Counted from the stretch's first letter, positions 22,008-33,980 are shown. The stretch is 64,000 nucleotides of DNA from Adiantum capillus-veneris (GCA_014529385.2 CM043967.1:128191182-128255181); one strand, 5' to 3'. The notes: generated from the sequence alone by a model not told the origin. Program-made: numbers and translations.

Positions 22008-24825
22008 TCATTTCGTGCCCATGATCTTTTGCAACCTCATCTGGGTGATCATGAGGAGGGCAACCGATTCTAGCACTTTTAGTTCATATTGCATATATGC
22101 CTTGTGTGAGGGGTATTTGACTTCTGAGATCCAGTGCTGAATTTCATCTTTTACCAACTCTGAGGTGGATGTCATGGCTGGATCTGTAGATTCAGTGCTG
22201 AATTTCATATTGCATATATGCCTTGTGTTAGGGGTATTTGACTTCTGAGATCCAGTGCTGAATTTCATCTTTTACCAACTCCGAGGTGGATGTCATGGCT
22301 GGATCTGTAGATTCTTGCGTGCCTTTTCTAGTGCTCGTAGTGGGCATTTCTGTTTGTTGAGTTTCGAACGCAGATTGTTCGAATCCTTCACCCTGCTCAA
22401 ATTCTCCTCGGTCCTGCTGATGCTTTGTTTGATTTTCTTTCAGAGCCTCTGCTTCCTTTCTTGCCTAGGCCAGTTGCTTTCTTAAGTCTTCAATTTCCTC
22501 ATCCTAGGCCTGTTGTAGGGCCCTATGACCTGCTGTCATGATCTGTCTGTCATATTTTTCTTGCTTTAGGGCCTCCTTTAACTCTTTGATTTCCTGGCTC
22601 AAGGAAGTAGAGCCTGCAGTCATAGTCGAAGAGGAGGGTGTCTCTTGTATGGCCAGGAGCTGAGTGAGAGACCTGCTAACCACTACATATGAGCTTTGTA
22701 GCTTCTCATTCTGTTCCTTTTCTTTGGTTATCTCCTCCTCAAGGCGTTGCTGTTCGATCTGTAATGCGGAGTTTGCCTCATTGAATTGTTGCACTTCTTT
22801 ATAATAGTAAGTTGCATTTTCTCGTTCTCTCTGCAATTCCGATTGCACCTCCGATTGCAACTGGACTGTGGCGTTCTGTAGTGCCTCTATTTGTTGCTTC
22901 AACTGCGAGGATTTTGTTGTTGTTTCTCTAGATACCTCCTTTTTGTTATCTTCTAATTCCAGCTCCTTGAGGTTGTAAAGAGCTCTTTGACATTGGAATT
23001 GCAGTTTGATCTGCTTAGGTGACCGTCAATGCCAAATGAGCTAACTATCTCCGCTCCTCTTTTTTATGGCCGCTTGTGTACGTTGCGTTCTTGGCCATGC
23101 TGGTCTTTTTGGCTCTTATTTGATTGCTCAGCCACATCATCTTGCTTTTCTTTTTTTGTTAGACATTCTATTGCATTAGAGGTTTTGGCAAGCTTTGTAT
23201 GTGATTCTGGTTGATCCATCCATTGCTCCATCTGCTTTTCGTCGACCCTTTGCTCCAATTGTCCTGCACTTTCTCCTTTCTCTTGTTCTGACCTCTCTGA
23301 AATTGTCTCAGGATCCTTGGGAGAACCGAGGTCTTGATCTTGTTGTTCCTGTGTCTCGTGTTGTCTTTCTCCTTGCAAGAGACTTTTCTACTTTTTACTC
23401 TTTTTAGATTCATCAGATGATTCTATATCATCAACGTGTTGCTTCTTTGATTCTTCTTGCTGCCTCTGCTCCATCTTTTGCTTGAGCTCATTGTGAATTC
23501 GTTGTCGTATGGCACTTGCAATTTCCCATCTCTCTTCAGCATCCTTCCTCTTTTGTTGCTTGATCCTTTACAAGGCCTCTATTTGCCTGCCACTATCAGC
23601 GGAGCATTCTCGACTTCATCATCTTCTTTCTCGTCATCCGCTTCTGTTTCTTGGGTTTGCTGCTGTTCTTTCTTTTGTTGGTGGATCTTTTCCCTCACTT
23701 CCTGAGCCTCTTCCATTTTCCTCCTGGCATGAGTGATGGGGATAGCTTCTGCCAAATGTGTAGCCTTTTTCTTGAACCGAGTATATCCCAGGGTGTAGGG
23801 GCTTTCCTTCTCTTCCTCCAAAGACTCGTACTTAGAAGGAGTATCTCGTGGGTGGGATCCCTCTTCCTGGCTACTCCGAGCATCCAACTCTATTTTCTCA
23901 CTGTCAGAATCCCTTAGAGGTGCACTTTTCCTAGTTTGTTTGACTCCAGAATTCGGCCTTATAGAAAGTCCTGCCACTGGTCTCACAACTCTTTTGGACC
24001 TGTGGATTAGGTCTATCTGCGCTTGGGCAAGTGGTAGATTGTCGATCATGCCCAATGCTTGATAGGCCAGTCATGTGAGCATGGGTCCTCCGTTCATGTA
24101 AGCTGTATTTCTTTGACCGTCCTTTAGGTTTGCTTCCACAATTGTGTCAAGAAGTAGTTGCCAAATTCGCAACTGACCACCCTGCCTTCAGCCAAACCCA
24201 TCGCCATCACCACTGCCATATGCAACAAGGGTTCAATATATCTAGGTGGCTTCTACACCTTGAAATGCTGTGATATAAGACGCAATGGTAGTTCCATTTC
24301 TGAGTATATCAAGTCTTGATATGTCAGCTTGTGGCCGCGTTGCTTCAAAAAGGCTTTGTCATTGTGGATTTCCTTCGTTGCAAGAGATTGTGCGTTCCCT
24401 ATGACAGATGGAGGGCTTCATTGATGATTTCAGCTGTAATTTTTACCTTAACAATTGTCCCATCCTTGTCTGTCAGAGTTGCTTCCCCATTGTACTAAAT
24501 TGTACTTATGAGCTCGTGAGCTCCTCTGAAATCTATTCCCCAAGGAGGCAATCTTAAGAAATTGTCGAGCTATAGGCACCTGACCCCTGCTTGCACTTCT
24601 GGTTTCTGGTGCAAAGTCCACATTTCCCGGGTTTAAGATGGTGGTCTTTACAATTTCTTTATCTGTAGCTTGGAACCTTCCGATGAAAATGTTTGCCAAA
24701 ATTGCTTCAAGTACTTGTTCGGTGAGGTGAGCTTTCTCATTTGATGAGATATAGGTTATCTCATAGGGTGCCACAGTCAAGTCCCTCTGTGCTTTCCTTC
24801 GAGGAATCCTGTTGCCAATTTTCAA
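22008..24825 (-). pseudogene. decayed coiled-coil protein gene of unknown family
   Basis: A chain of minus-strand frames reads as one long broken protein. It begins at 24825 (NRIPRRKAQRDLTV, then VAPYEITYISSNEKAHLTEQ), continues at 24055-23579 with a charged Glu/Lys/Gln region (KIHQQKKEQQQTQETEADDEKED), and at 23400-22504 has a Glu/Gln heptad-rich stretch (LQSEVQSELQRERENATYYY) that should form a coiled coil. Frameshifts and stops separate the pieces and no catalytic motif is visible. It could be a decayed gag-like or structural protein of an unrecognised element. The absence of any pol domain nearby leaves this open. Confidence 0.4.
22085..22326. repeat. 121-bp tandem duplication
   Basis: Positions 22085-22205 and about 22206-22326 are two copies of a 121-bp unit beginning CATATTGCATATATGCC, nearly identical for the first ~105 bp. 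The unit length is not a multiple of three, so the duplication itself shifts the minus-strand frame. Confidence 0.85.
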
Positions 24826-24849
24826 GTGAAATCAGGTTTTAGCCATTGA

Positions 24850-26390
24850 TCAAAATTGTCGGAAAGTGTAAACTTGACCATAAAATAAAAAAGTGAGCTT
24901 AACTCTGTCAAAACTACTCCAAATTTGACCAAATTTCACCAGTGCACCTAGGATTACTATAGGCACAAAACTGTAATGAAACAGATAGACTTTGGCAAAA
25001 AGAAACATGGATCGCGATCCATGTTGGGAAGCATTTGAAAATTCTAACTTTGGGAAGTTGTCCCTAGGCATTAAGGGATGCTACTGAGCAATTTTCTCTG
25101 GATTTAGAACTGGAGGTACATGGATCGCGATCCATGTTGGGCAATATTTTGGAAATCTGTTGATACCATTTGGTAGGGTTCATCTTGATTATGACTTGGT
25201 CCAAAAAATTTGGGATTTGGATCAATGGTTTGATACTTGGGCTAAATTTTGAAAATCCTGTACAGATTCAGAGATTTTGGCTTTTGGAAGTGGATTTTTG
25301 GGATTCAAATGGCTTGAAACTTCATGGCTTGGCTTCCTTGAGCATACTGAATCAGATGGCATGGGTTTTACTTATTTTGGCCAAAAAGGTACCTGGATCG
25401 TGATCCGTGTTGGGAAGTATTTGAACACAGTTCTTGTGCACATTGGTTCCTATGGGTTTTCCTAGTACACTGGTGATATTTTTGCAAGTTTGGACATGTT
25501 TTTCCATAGTTTGCCCCATTTTTTTGTTTATGGCCATATTTTTTCGTTTTGACCAAATCTATTTCTGGCAACCACTTTTGGAGTCATGTTTTGCCTGAAA
25601 TCTCTTCTTGCTTTGATTTCTGATGATAGAGGTCTGTAGTTCATAGCTTTGCTTGGTTCCTTGGCAATTTTCCCTAGACATTGAATTCTTTTGAGAAGGC
25701 AAACTAAATCCTGCAAGTTTCACCATTTTTTGCAAGTAAACTTTTCCTTGGTTTTGATCCCATCACCATTCTTAGGTTACATTTGCTTGTTGATAGGCTT
25801 CAAGGAGAGTTTGACCAAAAGAACATTTACAAACTGAAAGTAGAAATCCAGGTGGACTTGATGATTTGTAGAGCACTTCTTGTGATTATTTTGTAACCCC
25901 AGTACTATTTGTTCATTGTCCAGCTAGTGAGCCACTTTTATCCTGATTTTGACAAAAAAGGTACATGGATTGCGATCCATGTTGGGAAGCTTTTTGCAAA
26001 AATAGTCATGGGGTTTTGTTCCTGAGCTTCCATTGTTTCTTCTGTAGAAGTTTCCCTGATTTTAGGGTTTTGGGAACATGGATCATGATCCATGTTCCAA
26101 CACCTTCTCCTACTGTTTTTATCTTGGAGGATTCTGCCAGGTAGTTGGGGTCTACTGATGAACTTTTCCTTGTTTTTGATGGGTTTTGGACTCCCTCCTT
26201 GGCCCTGCTAGTTTGTCAATTTTGTGACCTTGTACTAGTTTGATTTGTTGTTTTGGTACTGTTGATGCAGTATGGGTTACACACACATGCTCTTGCAAGG
26301 TTAATGATCATACCTATCAAATTTGGTGTAGTGAGATCCACCAAGGTGGTCGCAGCAGGCATAAGCAATTCCAAAAACTCTATGCCCTTG
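24850..26390. repeat. non-coding region with five dispersed palindromes
   Basis: No gene. Copies of CATGGATCGCGATCCATG, a perfect 18-bp inverted repeat, occur at about 25006 and 25113, with variants near 25393 (GGATCGTGATCC), 25973 (GGATTGCGATCC) and 26072 (GGATCATGATCC). Four of the five are followed by TTGGG, and three of these by TTGGGAAG. The surrounding sequence is T-rich with repeated TTTTGG words, suggesting a decayed long tandem array. Confidence 0.75.
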
Positions 26391-26391
26391 T

Positions 26392-26395
<4 letters not shown>

Positions 26396-26432
<37 letters not shown>
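26396..26432. repeat. TC microsatellite
   Basis: Uninterrupted TC dinucleotide run of about 37 bases. Confidence 0.9.
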
Positions 26433-26438
<6 letters not shown>

Positions 26439-26529
26439 AAAATGGGCTTTTGTAGCCCTTTTTTGACTATATGATCCCAGTCTTCCTGGAATGCCCCATT
26501 TATACTTACCTTCATTGCTAATATCTTGT

Positions 26530-27026
26530 TGGGCTCATCACCTGCGGTTCGAACCGTTCATCATTCTGACACTCGGTTTACAAATGACATTCGATCTATA
26601 GTTTTGATCCTTCAAAAGTTGGCTCAAAATTCATCTTGTGTTGAATTTTTCCATATCTGCCTTGTTTGAAGTCCTTGCTTTGAAGTTTCGGCGTTTGCTT
26701 TCAAAAGTCAATTCTGACTTTTCTTGCTCGACTTATCAATTTTTTGTTGATTACCTATCACTTTTTGTTTTTTTGTAAAAGAAAATTATTTACAATGATT
26801 ATTAGTCGGCCAAAAATTAGCCAGAATTAGTGTCACCTCCCTTATATACATACTCTTATGCCGGTATTAGATGGTGACGGTATGGCTCATGATTATGCCA
26901 ACTAAGAGTCTGTCAGGCTCTGAAAAACTTGTGTTTTTTTAAGAAACGGGGAAGAAAAGGAAACGAAACAAAGAGAAAAGAAGTAGGATGATAATAATGG
27001 TATATACAAATGGTACTCCAACTACA
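26530..27026 (-). repeat. Gypsy-2 3' LTR (5' boundary clear, 3' boundary uncertain)
   Basis: On the minus strand a polypurine tract AGGAAGGGGGGAAA (27040-27027) is followed at 27026 by TGTAGTTGGAGTACC, a typical LTR start. A TATA box (TATATAAG, about 26850-26842) lies about 180 bp inside. No matching 5' LTR exists in the window because the upstream end of the element is rearranged, so the LTR end near 26530 is a guess. Confidence 0.6.
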
Positions 27027-27450
27027 TTTCCCCCCTTCCTAGAGTGAGTCGTCCGCGACCAGCATGTGTCAGAGTGCATGGGAATAAAGCACGTGTCTAT
27101 CCATAGCCGTATAGTGTGGCTCTTTGATGCTCATGGAGGATATGCATGGTAAAACAAATTGTTGTGCAAGAGATAGGTGTTGAAAAATATGCTCAGTGGC
27201 TAATGGTGGCGAGGTTCCTTGGAAGCTGCATGGTCCGAACAATAGTAGTTGTAGAAGGCGTGCTCTATGTTTGACTGTGACCTGCAAGAGTTTTTACGCT
27301 ACCGATGGGGTCGATTGTTGGAATTTTTTGGGTTGCCATCGAAATTTCTTAGGTATGGATCCACTATGAGAGGCATCGTGAAGGCGATGTTGTTTTGGTT
27401 GCCATACCCATTTGAGTGTGGTTGGATGTCAAAGAGAGTGGTCCTTCGGT

Positions 27451-28438
27451 TTAGGCCGTTTGACAACAGCGGTGGGCAATTCGATGGTTTAATTTTTTTG
27501 TAGGCAATGTAGGTTTACGTGTATTGATTTGGTGTTTAGGTATCCACAACTGCCTAGGGTTGGTTTCCATGATTGATTTATTAACCCATATTTTTGCGAC
27601 CATGCTGGTGGATGATCGTTGAGCTGCCGCATGTAGAGAAGGTAGAGGTTCCCATTCATAGTCCGTTTGTACGAATGGTGTGGCTAAAGATTGGCCCTTA
27701 TGTTCGATGCGTAAAGTGTTGTCTTGCCAGTTTGATGTGGCTTGATAAGTGCGCATCCACGGAACTCCCAGAATAACTGCTTCGTTTAGATGATGATTTT
27801 CGACCACATGAGATTGATGTGGATAAATCGTTCCATCAATTTTTATTTGCAAGTTTATGTGGCCTAGACTGTCCATAGTACCTCTGTTTGCGACCTTGAA
27901 CCCCATAGTGTTGGGCATTAGAGGTTCCTGTGTGATTTTTCTAAAAGTGGAGTAGTTAACCACATTAGCCTTGGCCCCTGTGTCCACTAACGCTCTTTTG
28001 GTGCCGTCGTTGATAAGTTGTAACTGAATGCGTAGATCCATCCCTCCTAACCATGTAGTTGTCGTTTGTATGGATGCTATCGGAGCATCCTGAACAGCCA
28101 CATCCTGTTGTTCTTTCCTCTGGAAGTTTGCTTTTTTCCTTTGGTTCAATATTCTGAGTTTGGCCTCCTGCTGTGCTTGTTCCCGAATGTCTTGTGCTTG
28201 ACATCTCCGTTGAGCTGAAGCATGGAGTGTTGCGAGCTCGTCTGGTGTCAGCGGAAAAAGATATTTCTTTAACGTGCAACAACCACTCGTCCAATTAGGC
28301 ATCGCCTCTCCTGCCAATGTTGCAAGCCTTAATGGCACCACTTTGCGATATATCATGGATCACAAAAGGCCCCATTCCTCGCTTTTTGAGTTTTTTGGAG
28401 TGTTGTTTCAGGGTGTACATGAGAATGTAATCCCCTAT
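27451..28438 (-). pseudogene. Gypsy-2 integrase C-terminal domain fused to retropepsin
   Basis: After a TAG at 28439-28441 the minus frame gives GDYILMYTLKQHSKKLKKRG and GPFVIHDIS, the GPY/F-like integrase C-terminal module. One extra base near 28330 shifts the frame, and the module ends (LATLAGEAMPNWTSG, LKKYLFPLTPDEL). The same frame then runs without a stop through a Gln/Arg/Lys-rich linker of about 60 residues into an aspartic protease: ALVDTGAKANVV with the catalytic DTG near residue 120, and EAVILGVPWMRT, the ILG motif, near residue 190. The ORF ends at 27451. Retropepsins normally precede RT, so this position is unusual. Both active-site landmarks are intact. Confidence 0.8.
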
Positions 28439-29172
28439 CTAGAACTCCTTACCAATCACGTGTTGATCATAAAAAGATTTCATTTTCTTTTTCTGAGCAT
28501 ATATCCGAGCTATCGCTTTAAGTTTAGTTTCATAGAGTTGTTCTAGGGTGTCTAGTCTCTCCGATAGCTCATGGCCCATCCATCCTAATTGTGTTGCCAC
28601 TCTAAGGGATTTGACTAGGAATTCCAATGGTAGTATCACATTAATTTTGAATACCAGGTTAAAGGGAGTTATTCCAATGGAGGTTTTAAAAGTTAGGCGG
28701 TAAGCCCATAAGGTAGTGTGTACCTTTTGATCCCAATCATTTCTTGAGTCACTGACTATTTTGGTGAGCATTGTGCATAGGATTTTGTTTGTACTCTCTG
28801 CCTGTCCGTTGGCTTGCGGGATGATATGGTGATGACTTTCGATGGACCACCATGAATTTGTCAAGGAGCGTCTCAATGACGTTGTTCACAAAGTGTGTTC
28901 CTCTATAGCTTACTATTTTGATTGGTAGTCCATACCACGTAAAGATATTTTTAAAAAGGAACTGAGTTGTAGTCCTTGCATCATTTTTTTGGGTTGCTTT
29001 GCTTCCACCAACTTCGTCATGTAATCTGTTGCTACGATGATGTATTGTGCGTGTGTCTTGTATCCTTGAGGGTTAATGGGACCAATGAAGTCAATGCCCC
29101 ATTTGGAAAAATCATGTACTCCCATCATCGGCCTCAGTGGCATTTCATCTCTCCTCAGGGGTGGTTTTGTGC
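28439..29172 (-). pseudogene. Gypsy-2 integrase catalytic core
   Basis: DDE integrase core downstream of the solo LTR. The first catalytic Asp is in FSKWGIDFIGP, followed by IIVATDYMTKLVEA. The second motif reads IVSYRGTHF: Tyr replaces the expected Asp. The Glu is present in NGQAESTNK, in a frame shifted near 28850. The core ends with AYRLTFKTSIGITPFNLVF and a charged helix. With one catalytic Asp lost and frameshifts present, it is inactive. The frame at its 5' edge joins the zinc module at 31765 exactly if the solo LTR and one 4-bp target copy are taken out. Confidence 0.85.
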
Positions 29173-31760
29173 TGAGGCGGTCCTAGGCGAGCAACAAGAA
29201 GAGCGGCCTCTAAACACCCTTCGAGGCTCCCGTGCTGCTCAATTGGGGTTGGGGCAAGCACAATCAGAGACAACAATGAGCCACAGCCAGAAACCAAACA
29301 AGAAAAGGGGCACCACCTAGTTGTAGATGCGAACTAGGACGCACGTGATATCTCCTTGTACTCAAACGCACAAAGAGAGGGGAATGCAAGATAGCCACAC
29401 ACACCAAACACAAACATTCACCACGCTAGAGAGAGGTAAAGAGCACAAATCAACTTGAGCAACTCAGTCTTAGCCTTAAAGACTAGATGCACACAAAGCT
29501 TGATGAGAAATAGAGAGACAACACAAAACTTGACCTTGTTGCCAATACACAAATTGTCTTAGGGTCACGGGAGCCCTCTCATCGAGCACCCTCTTACAAT
29601 TGACCTTTTAGGCAAACAATTCAACAAGTCCTCAAACCACCAAGCATGAAATGGCACAACAAACTTCAAGGACAATATACCTTCAACCACCTGATGAGCC
29701 AACTTATCAAGTCAATTTGGAGAGAAGAGTCGTAGTTGCAGCATACAATTGCACCCAAAACTATAAATCTTATTTATGCACAAGAGTAGGCTACAAGTGT
29801 GGTGAAGAGTATGGCATACAGTCCACTCCTCTAGATGGCATAACTAACTTCAAGCTTCTCCATGCACCTATGTGTAATGATGGAATAGAGCACTCACAAT
29901 GCACACACTCTACACAACTAGGCTTGAAGAGTGGTGTGTTATGTGTTGAGAATGGTGTGGTGTAGTGTGATCATGTGTTGATTTACAAGGGAGAGAAGGG
30001 ATCTATTTATAGGTTTTAGAAGCCCCGATTTGGATTAGGCCTAATCAAGTTTATTTGAAGGAGTAAAACATTATACATATTTTTATTTTTTTAATGAGGG
30101 TGGGTCTCTCTTGTCCTTTGAGTCACATGGATGTGGGCTCAAGGGAAGATAATTATTGAGGATGAAAGGAGAGGGATTGAGTGAATAATTTGGGAGGGCC
30201 TACTCTAGTAGAGGGTGTATTTTACAATAAGGTTAGTGGTTAGTAGTTAGTAATTATCACTAAAAAATATTTACAAAATCATTCACCAAATGGTGATATA
30301 TATGATGAGAAAAGTTAGAGAAGGGATAAGCTTGTAAAGCAAGGTTGAAGCTTGGAGAAGTTGACATTCACCTCTTTACAGCATCGGTAGAAGAAGCGGT
30401 CAGCATGGCGAAGTAACGCGTGTCGATGAAGCTATGTTATCTTCAAACCTTGGAAAATTCATGATAAAGCTTCATTTGCAGAGGTTATCTTTGGATTTTT
30501 GTTGAGTTTTTGAAGTTCTTTACAAAGTTGAAGAGAGTATGGTAATATGGACAGATATGTAGAGAGAAAGGGGGACACATAGGGTGTAGAAATGGAGGAT
30601 GAAGGCTATGGAGGTGTGAGAGATGTGGCAATGGTGAAGAGGGTGAATTAGTACATGGGAGTTGCAGGTTTGGGAGTGGGAAGGAGAGGGAGGAGTGTGT
30701 GTGAAAGAGGAAAATGATAAAGTGGAAGAGGGAGTGTGGCTGCATAGCATGGGCAAACTGGGGTCCACCAATAAAATCATAGCTCACAGCTCGTAGCTCA
30801 AAAAAATATGAACAAAATTTAGGTGAAAGTTCAGCTCACGAGCTACAACTTTTGTTTGTATCACCTTTTCAAATTCGGGGAGCATGTGATCTTTAAAAAT
30901 TCAGCAAAATCGACTGTTTTTTCCACTGCACAAAGTCCTTGTGAGATCCTTCTTTGAATGATTCTTTTGAATACCTCCAAGAGTGAGCTCCCCATGGTGC
31001 ATGCATGCATTCCACATACCCTTGACCTTATTTGGTAGGTCTATAATTGAAGATATTGTTGAGATCATGATATAAATGAATAATACAACTAAAAAAATCA
31101 AATATTGAGGGGTCTAAAAAAATATGTACATATCAAATATAAATAATATAGATGGAAAAAATATAAAGGGGTCAAAATAAATCTCTCTCATTATAAGTCT
31201 ACCATAAAAAGATGAATATTTTTTGTGGTCTAATTTATGAGAGTAATAAAGAATAGAGGTAGGAAGGAAAAAATCACAATAGTGAAAAAATATACACATA
31301 AATAGAACTAGTTTTTTTGGATTTTTGTTAGGATGGAGTTACACCAAAAATAAGAGAAGCTTGCATGAAATTATTTTTATATGGAATAAAGAGTATGCAA
31401 AATGGTAAGAAAAAATATGTTAATGGTGAGTCAATGTACATAGCATAAATAACACACCATAGGTAGAAATATTTAAATAAATACCAAAATAATTATGAAA
31501 AATCCTTTTATTTAGGCCCTATATACAATGAAATATTTACACACAAATGGGCCATACTATACTTATATTTTTTATTTTTTTGGCTCAACTAGCCCAGTGA
31601 CTAGCTAATTAAGGGTTTTTAAGAAGATATGGGAAAAGTCCCCTAACTCACACACACCTATATACAGTGAAATGGTAGGGATAGCCACAGTGTTTGGATG
31701 ATTTTAGTAGGGTGGGTTAACTCACTATGGCAATTACGAAGAGCCGAAAAATGGCTATCA
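29173..31760 (-). mobile_element. solo LTR of a Gypsy-1 relative
   Basis: On the minus strand it starts TGATAGCC at 31760 and ends with the complement of TGAGGCGGTC at 29173, the same termini as the Gypsy-1 LTRs, and is about 2.59 kb long. No internal region is present. GTGC lies directly on both sides (29169-29172 and 31761-31764), a 4-bp target duplication. The TATA block (ATCTATTTATAGG on plus, about 30003-30016) and the terminal CAATTGAGCAGCACGGGAGC block are shared with the other LTRs. It is clearly diverged from Gypsy-1 LTRs. Formation by LTR-LTR recombination is the standard explanation. Confidence 0.9.
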
Positions 31761-31764
31761 GTGC

Positions 31765-32420
31765 GTTGACATTCATCGCGTCGTTTGACATATGTGGTTG
31801 CATCCATGAACAGGGTCGGCCACCATATGCCTGAGTGTAGCACTAGCTTTGCCATTTTATCAACCGAGAAGTGTCCTCCGGTTTGTCCCAAGTGTGCTTG
31901 ATCTAGGATGACATAATATTCGCTTTCTGTAGCACACAGCCGTAATTGTTTGTCCTTTCCCCACCTATACAGTTGGTTGGCAATGAGCAGATAGTCTCTG
32001 GCCTCTTCCTTGACGATTTTCCTTCTTACTTTGTCCCATTCTGCTGGAAAGGTTTTGTTTTTAAAGTACTCAATGATGTGAGCACTCCATTTAGGTGCTT
32101 GTACTATACGAAACATTGTGGCATGTTCCACTGGGGGCTATATTATACATCTAACACAGGATTTTACATATTTATGGACATTGTATTCCATGTTTGGCCA
32201 GTAGACACCCAGTCTTTGTAACCATTGGCCTGTCAGTGTTTCACCAGTGTGAAATCCCGTATTTTGTATATGAGCTTGTTTGAGGTAGTAGGTGGTATCC
32301 TCAGACTGTACACAGTCTCAGTATCCCATCCTTACCGTGTTTGTACAGCCGTTCTGCTAAAAGGATAAGATTCCGTGTTTGATGGATCATTGATGGTTGT
32401 CTTTCTATTTACAAAGAGCC
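31765..32420 (-). pseudogene. Gypsy-2 tandem integrase zinc-binding modules
   Basis: Two collinear copies of the HHCC N-terminal integrase module lie head to tail. The first (about 32400-32150) has LAERLYKHGKDGILRLC, a QAHIQNTGFH pair of histidines, GVYWPNM and the CVRC pair. The second (about 32100-31765) has IANQLYRWGKDKQLRLC, QAHLGQTGGH, GIWWPTL and RRDEC, where the first Cys of the pair is Arg. The first copy needs one frame change and carries a stop; the second is open from 32131. A single HHCC module is normal in Ty3/gypsy. I infer an internal duplication, either ancestral to the family or private to this copy. Confidence 0.7.
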
Positions 32421-32534
32421 GATTGTGAGTAGAGGCATGGCCTCTTCGCTCCATTGCGGCACTATTTCTATGTTAAACAGATATGAATCAGGAGGTTCAT
32501 CATCAACACCCGCAGGTGATTCCCCATGAAATAG

Positions 32535-32900
32535 TCATGAAAGATGATCTGCTCTCTGGTGTGTGGTCCCGTTTTTTACAACCACCATGAATTCAAACTC
32601 AAGGAACAGTATAAACCAGTGAACAATTCTTCTAGTGTTGCAAGGTTTGTTTACTAGATATAGCAGTGCTTGATGATCCACGAAGAAGACAAACTTGTTT
32701 GCTAGAAGGTAGTGTCTAAATTTCTTGACAGCATAGATCATTCCCAGACCTTCTCTTTCCGTAGTGGTGTAATTTCTCTCTGCGTTGTTTAGTTGTCAAC
32801 TGGAGTAGCAAATGGAAAATTCCATTTTCTTCTCTCCTGCCTGGGCTAATATGCATTGAATGGCATAGGCCGATGCATCCACATGGAGATGGAAGATTTT
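32535..32900 (-). pseudogene. Gypsy-2 RNase H
   Basis: Ty3/gypsy RNase H with an HVDASAYAI start (first Asp), a region matching the TTTERE acidic motif, MIYAVKKFRHYLLANKFVFF and VDHQALLYLV, ending near GTTHQRADHLS (last Asp). A TGA at 32796-32798 interrupts it; CGA would restore Arg. It degrades the RNA of the RNA-DNA hybrid during reverse transcription. Only one RNase H is seen, unlike Gypsy-1, so Gypsy-2 is not an obvious dual-RNase-H Tat element. Confidence 0.8.
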
Positions 32901-32915
32901 GCTCCAGTCAAAGGC

Positions 32916-33975
32916 TTACAAAATTGGAGCTGAAATCAAATGTTGCTTCAATTTTTGGAAAGCTTGCTCACATTCCTTTGCCCATACGAACTTAGTTATG
33001 AGAGCGTACAATGGCTTAGCTATTACATCATACATATATATGAAACGTCGGTAGTATCCACAATGCCCCATAAATGCTTGCATTTCTTTTATCTTTGTTG
33101 GTCTCGGTAGTGCAGCAATTGTCTGCACCTTTTCTTGATCAGTTGAAATGCCGTTTTTGGACACTACGTGGCCCAGAATTCTACCCTGTCTTACCATGAA
33201 GACACATTTTTCCAGGTTTAAGAAGATACGATACGTTCTACATTTTTCAAATACTTTTTCCAGATGAGTGATGTGGTCACTTCGTCGATGGGAATGAACA
33301 CAAAGATCATCCATGTAGATACTCCAAAAATTGTCTGAGATATTTTTTGATGCGTGGGTCATTAGTCTTTGAAATGTGGCCAGGTCATTGGTCAAGATAA
33401 AAGGCATTAACCTGTATGCCAATATACCCCACTCTGTCGCAAAATCTATCTTATGTTGATCTTCCGCCTTAATCGTAAATTGGTTGTAGCCTGAGAACCC
33501 ATCCAAGAAACTATAGGCCTCTTTCGCTGCTACTCTCTCAATAACATGATCAGTTATTGGCAGTGGGTAGTTATCCCTGATGGTGGCTGCATTTACTTGC
33601 TTGAGGTTTACACAAACATGCGGCTTGCCATTCTTTTTGGGTACCACCACAATCGGGGACACCCACTCTGTGTGCTCAATCTCGTAGATAAACTCAGCGT
33701 CCCTCAGTTTGTCTATTTCCTCCTTGATTTTCTTTGCAAAAGTTTCATTGTACGTGTAAGGACGTTGTCTATGTGGTATGGCATCACTCTTTAAGAGAAT
33801 CATGTGCGGACATATCTCCGGATCTATCCCCTTTAGATCTTTGTATGACCATGCAAAGACATCTTTATATTGCCTAAGTGTATCGACTAGAAGTTTCTCT
33901 TCCTCTTCAGTAAGGTCCGTGGAAATATAGCCCGGTTTAGGATCCTCTCTTGGTTCTGCTAAGTTGATGCTTTTC
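32916..33975 (-). pseudogene. Gypsy-2 reverse transcriptase
   Basis: The minus frame starts after a TAA near 33983 with INLAEPREDPKPGYIS and DVFAWSYKDLKG, the usual linker before Ty3/gypsy RT. RT motifs follow: EWVSPIVVVPKKNGK, VNLKQVNAATIRDNYPLP, FLDGFSGYNQF, LMPFILTNDLATFQRLM, and the catalytic IYMDDLCVHS (YMDD) near residue 145 of the 33803-32916 ORF. Connection and thumb regions follow (MQAFMGHCGYYRRFI). It is open over its catalytic part and is the best preserved piece of Gypsy-2. Changes such as FILTND in place of the usual FGLTNA suggest relaxed selection. Confidence 0.9.
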
Positions 33976-33980
33976 GTGTT

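Noticed and set aside
25000-26100. Repeated 18-bp palindromes as a CRISPR-like array
   Set aside because: Spacing is irregular (about 100-580 bp), the DNA is from a plant-type genome, and no cas genes exist.
26216-26515. Minus-strand ORF with an Arg-Glu run
   Set aside because: Produced by the TC microsatellite at 26396-26432.
30485-30787. Minus-strand ORFs of 100 and 86 residues
   Set aside because: They lie inside the solo LTR in a purine-rich segment; the equivalent region of the other LTRs has no matching frame.
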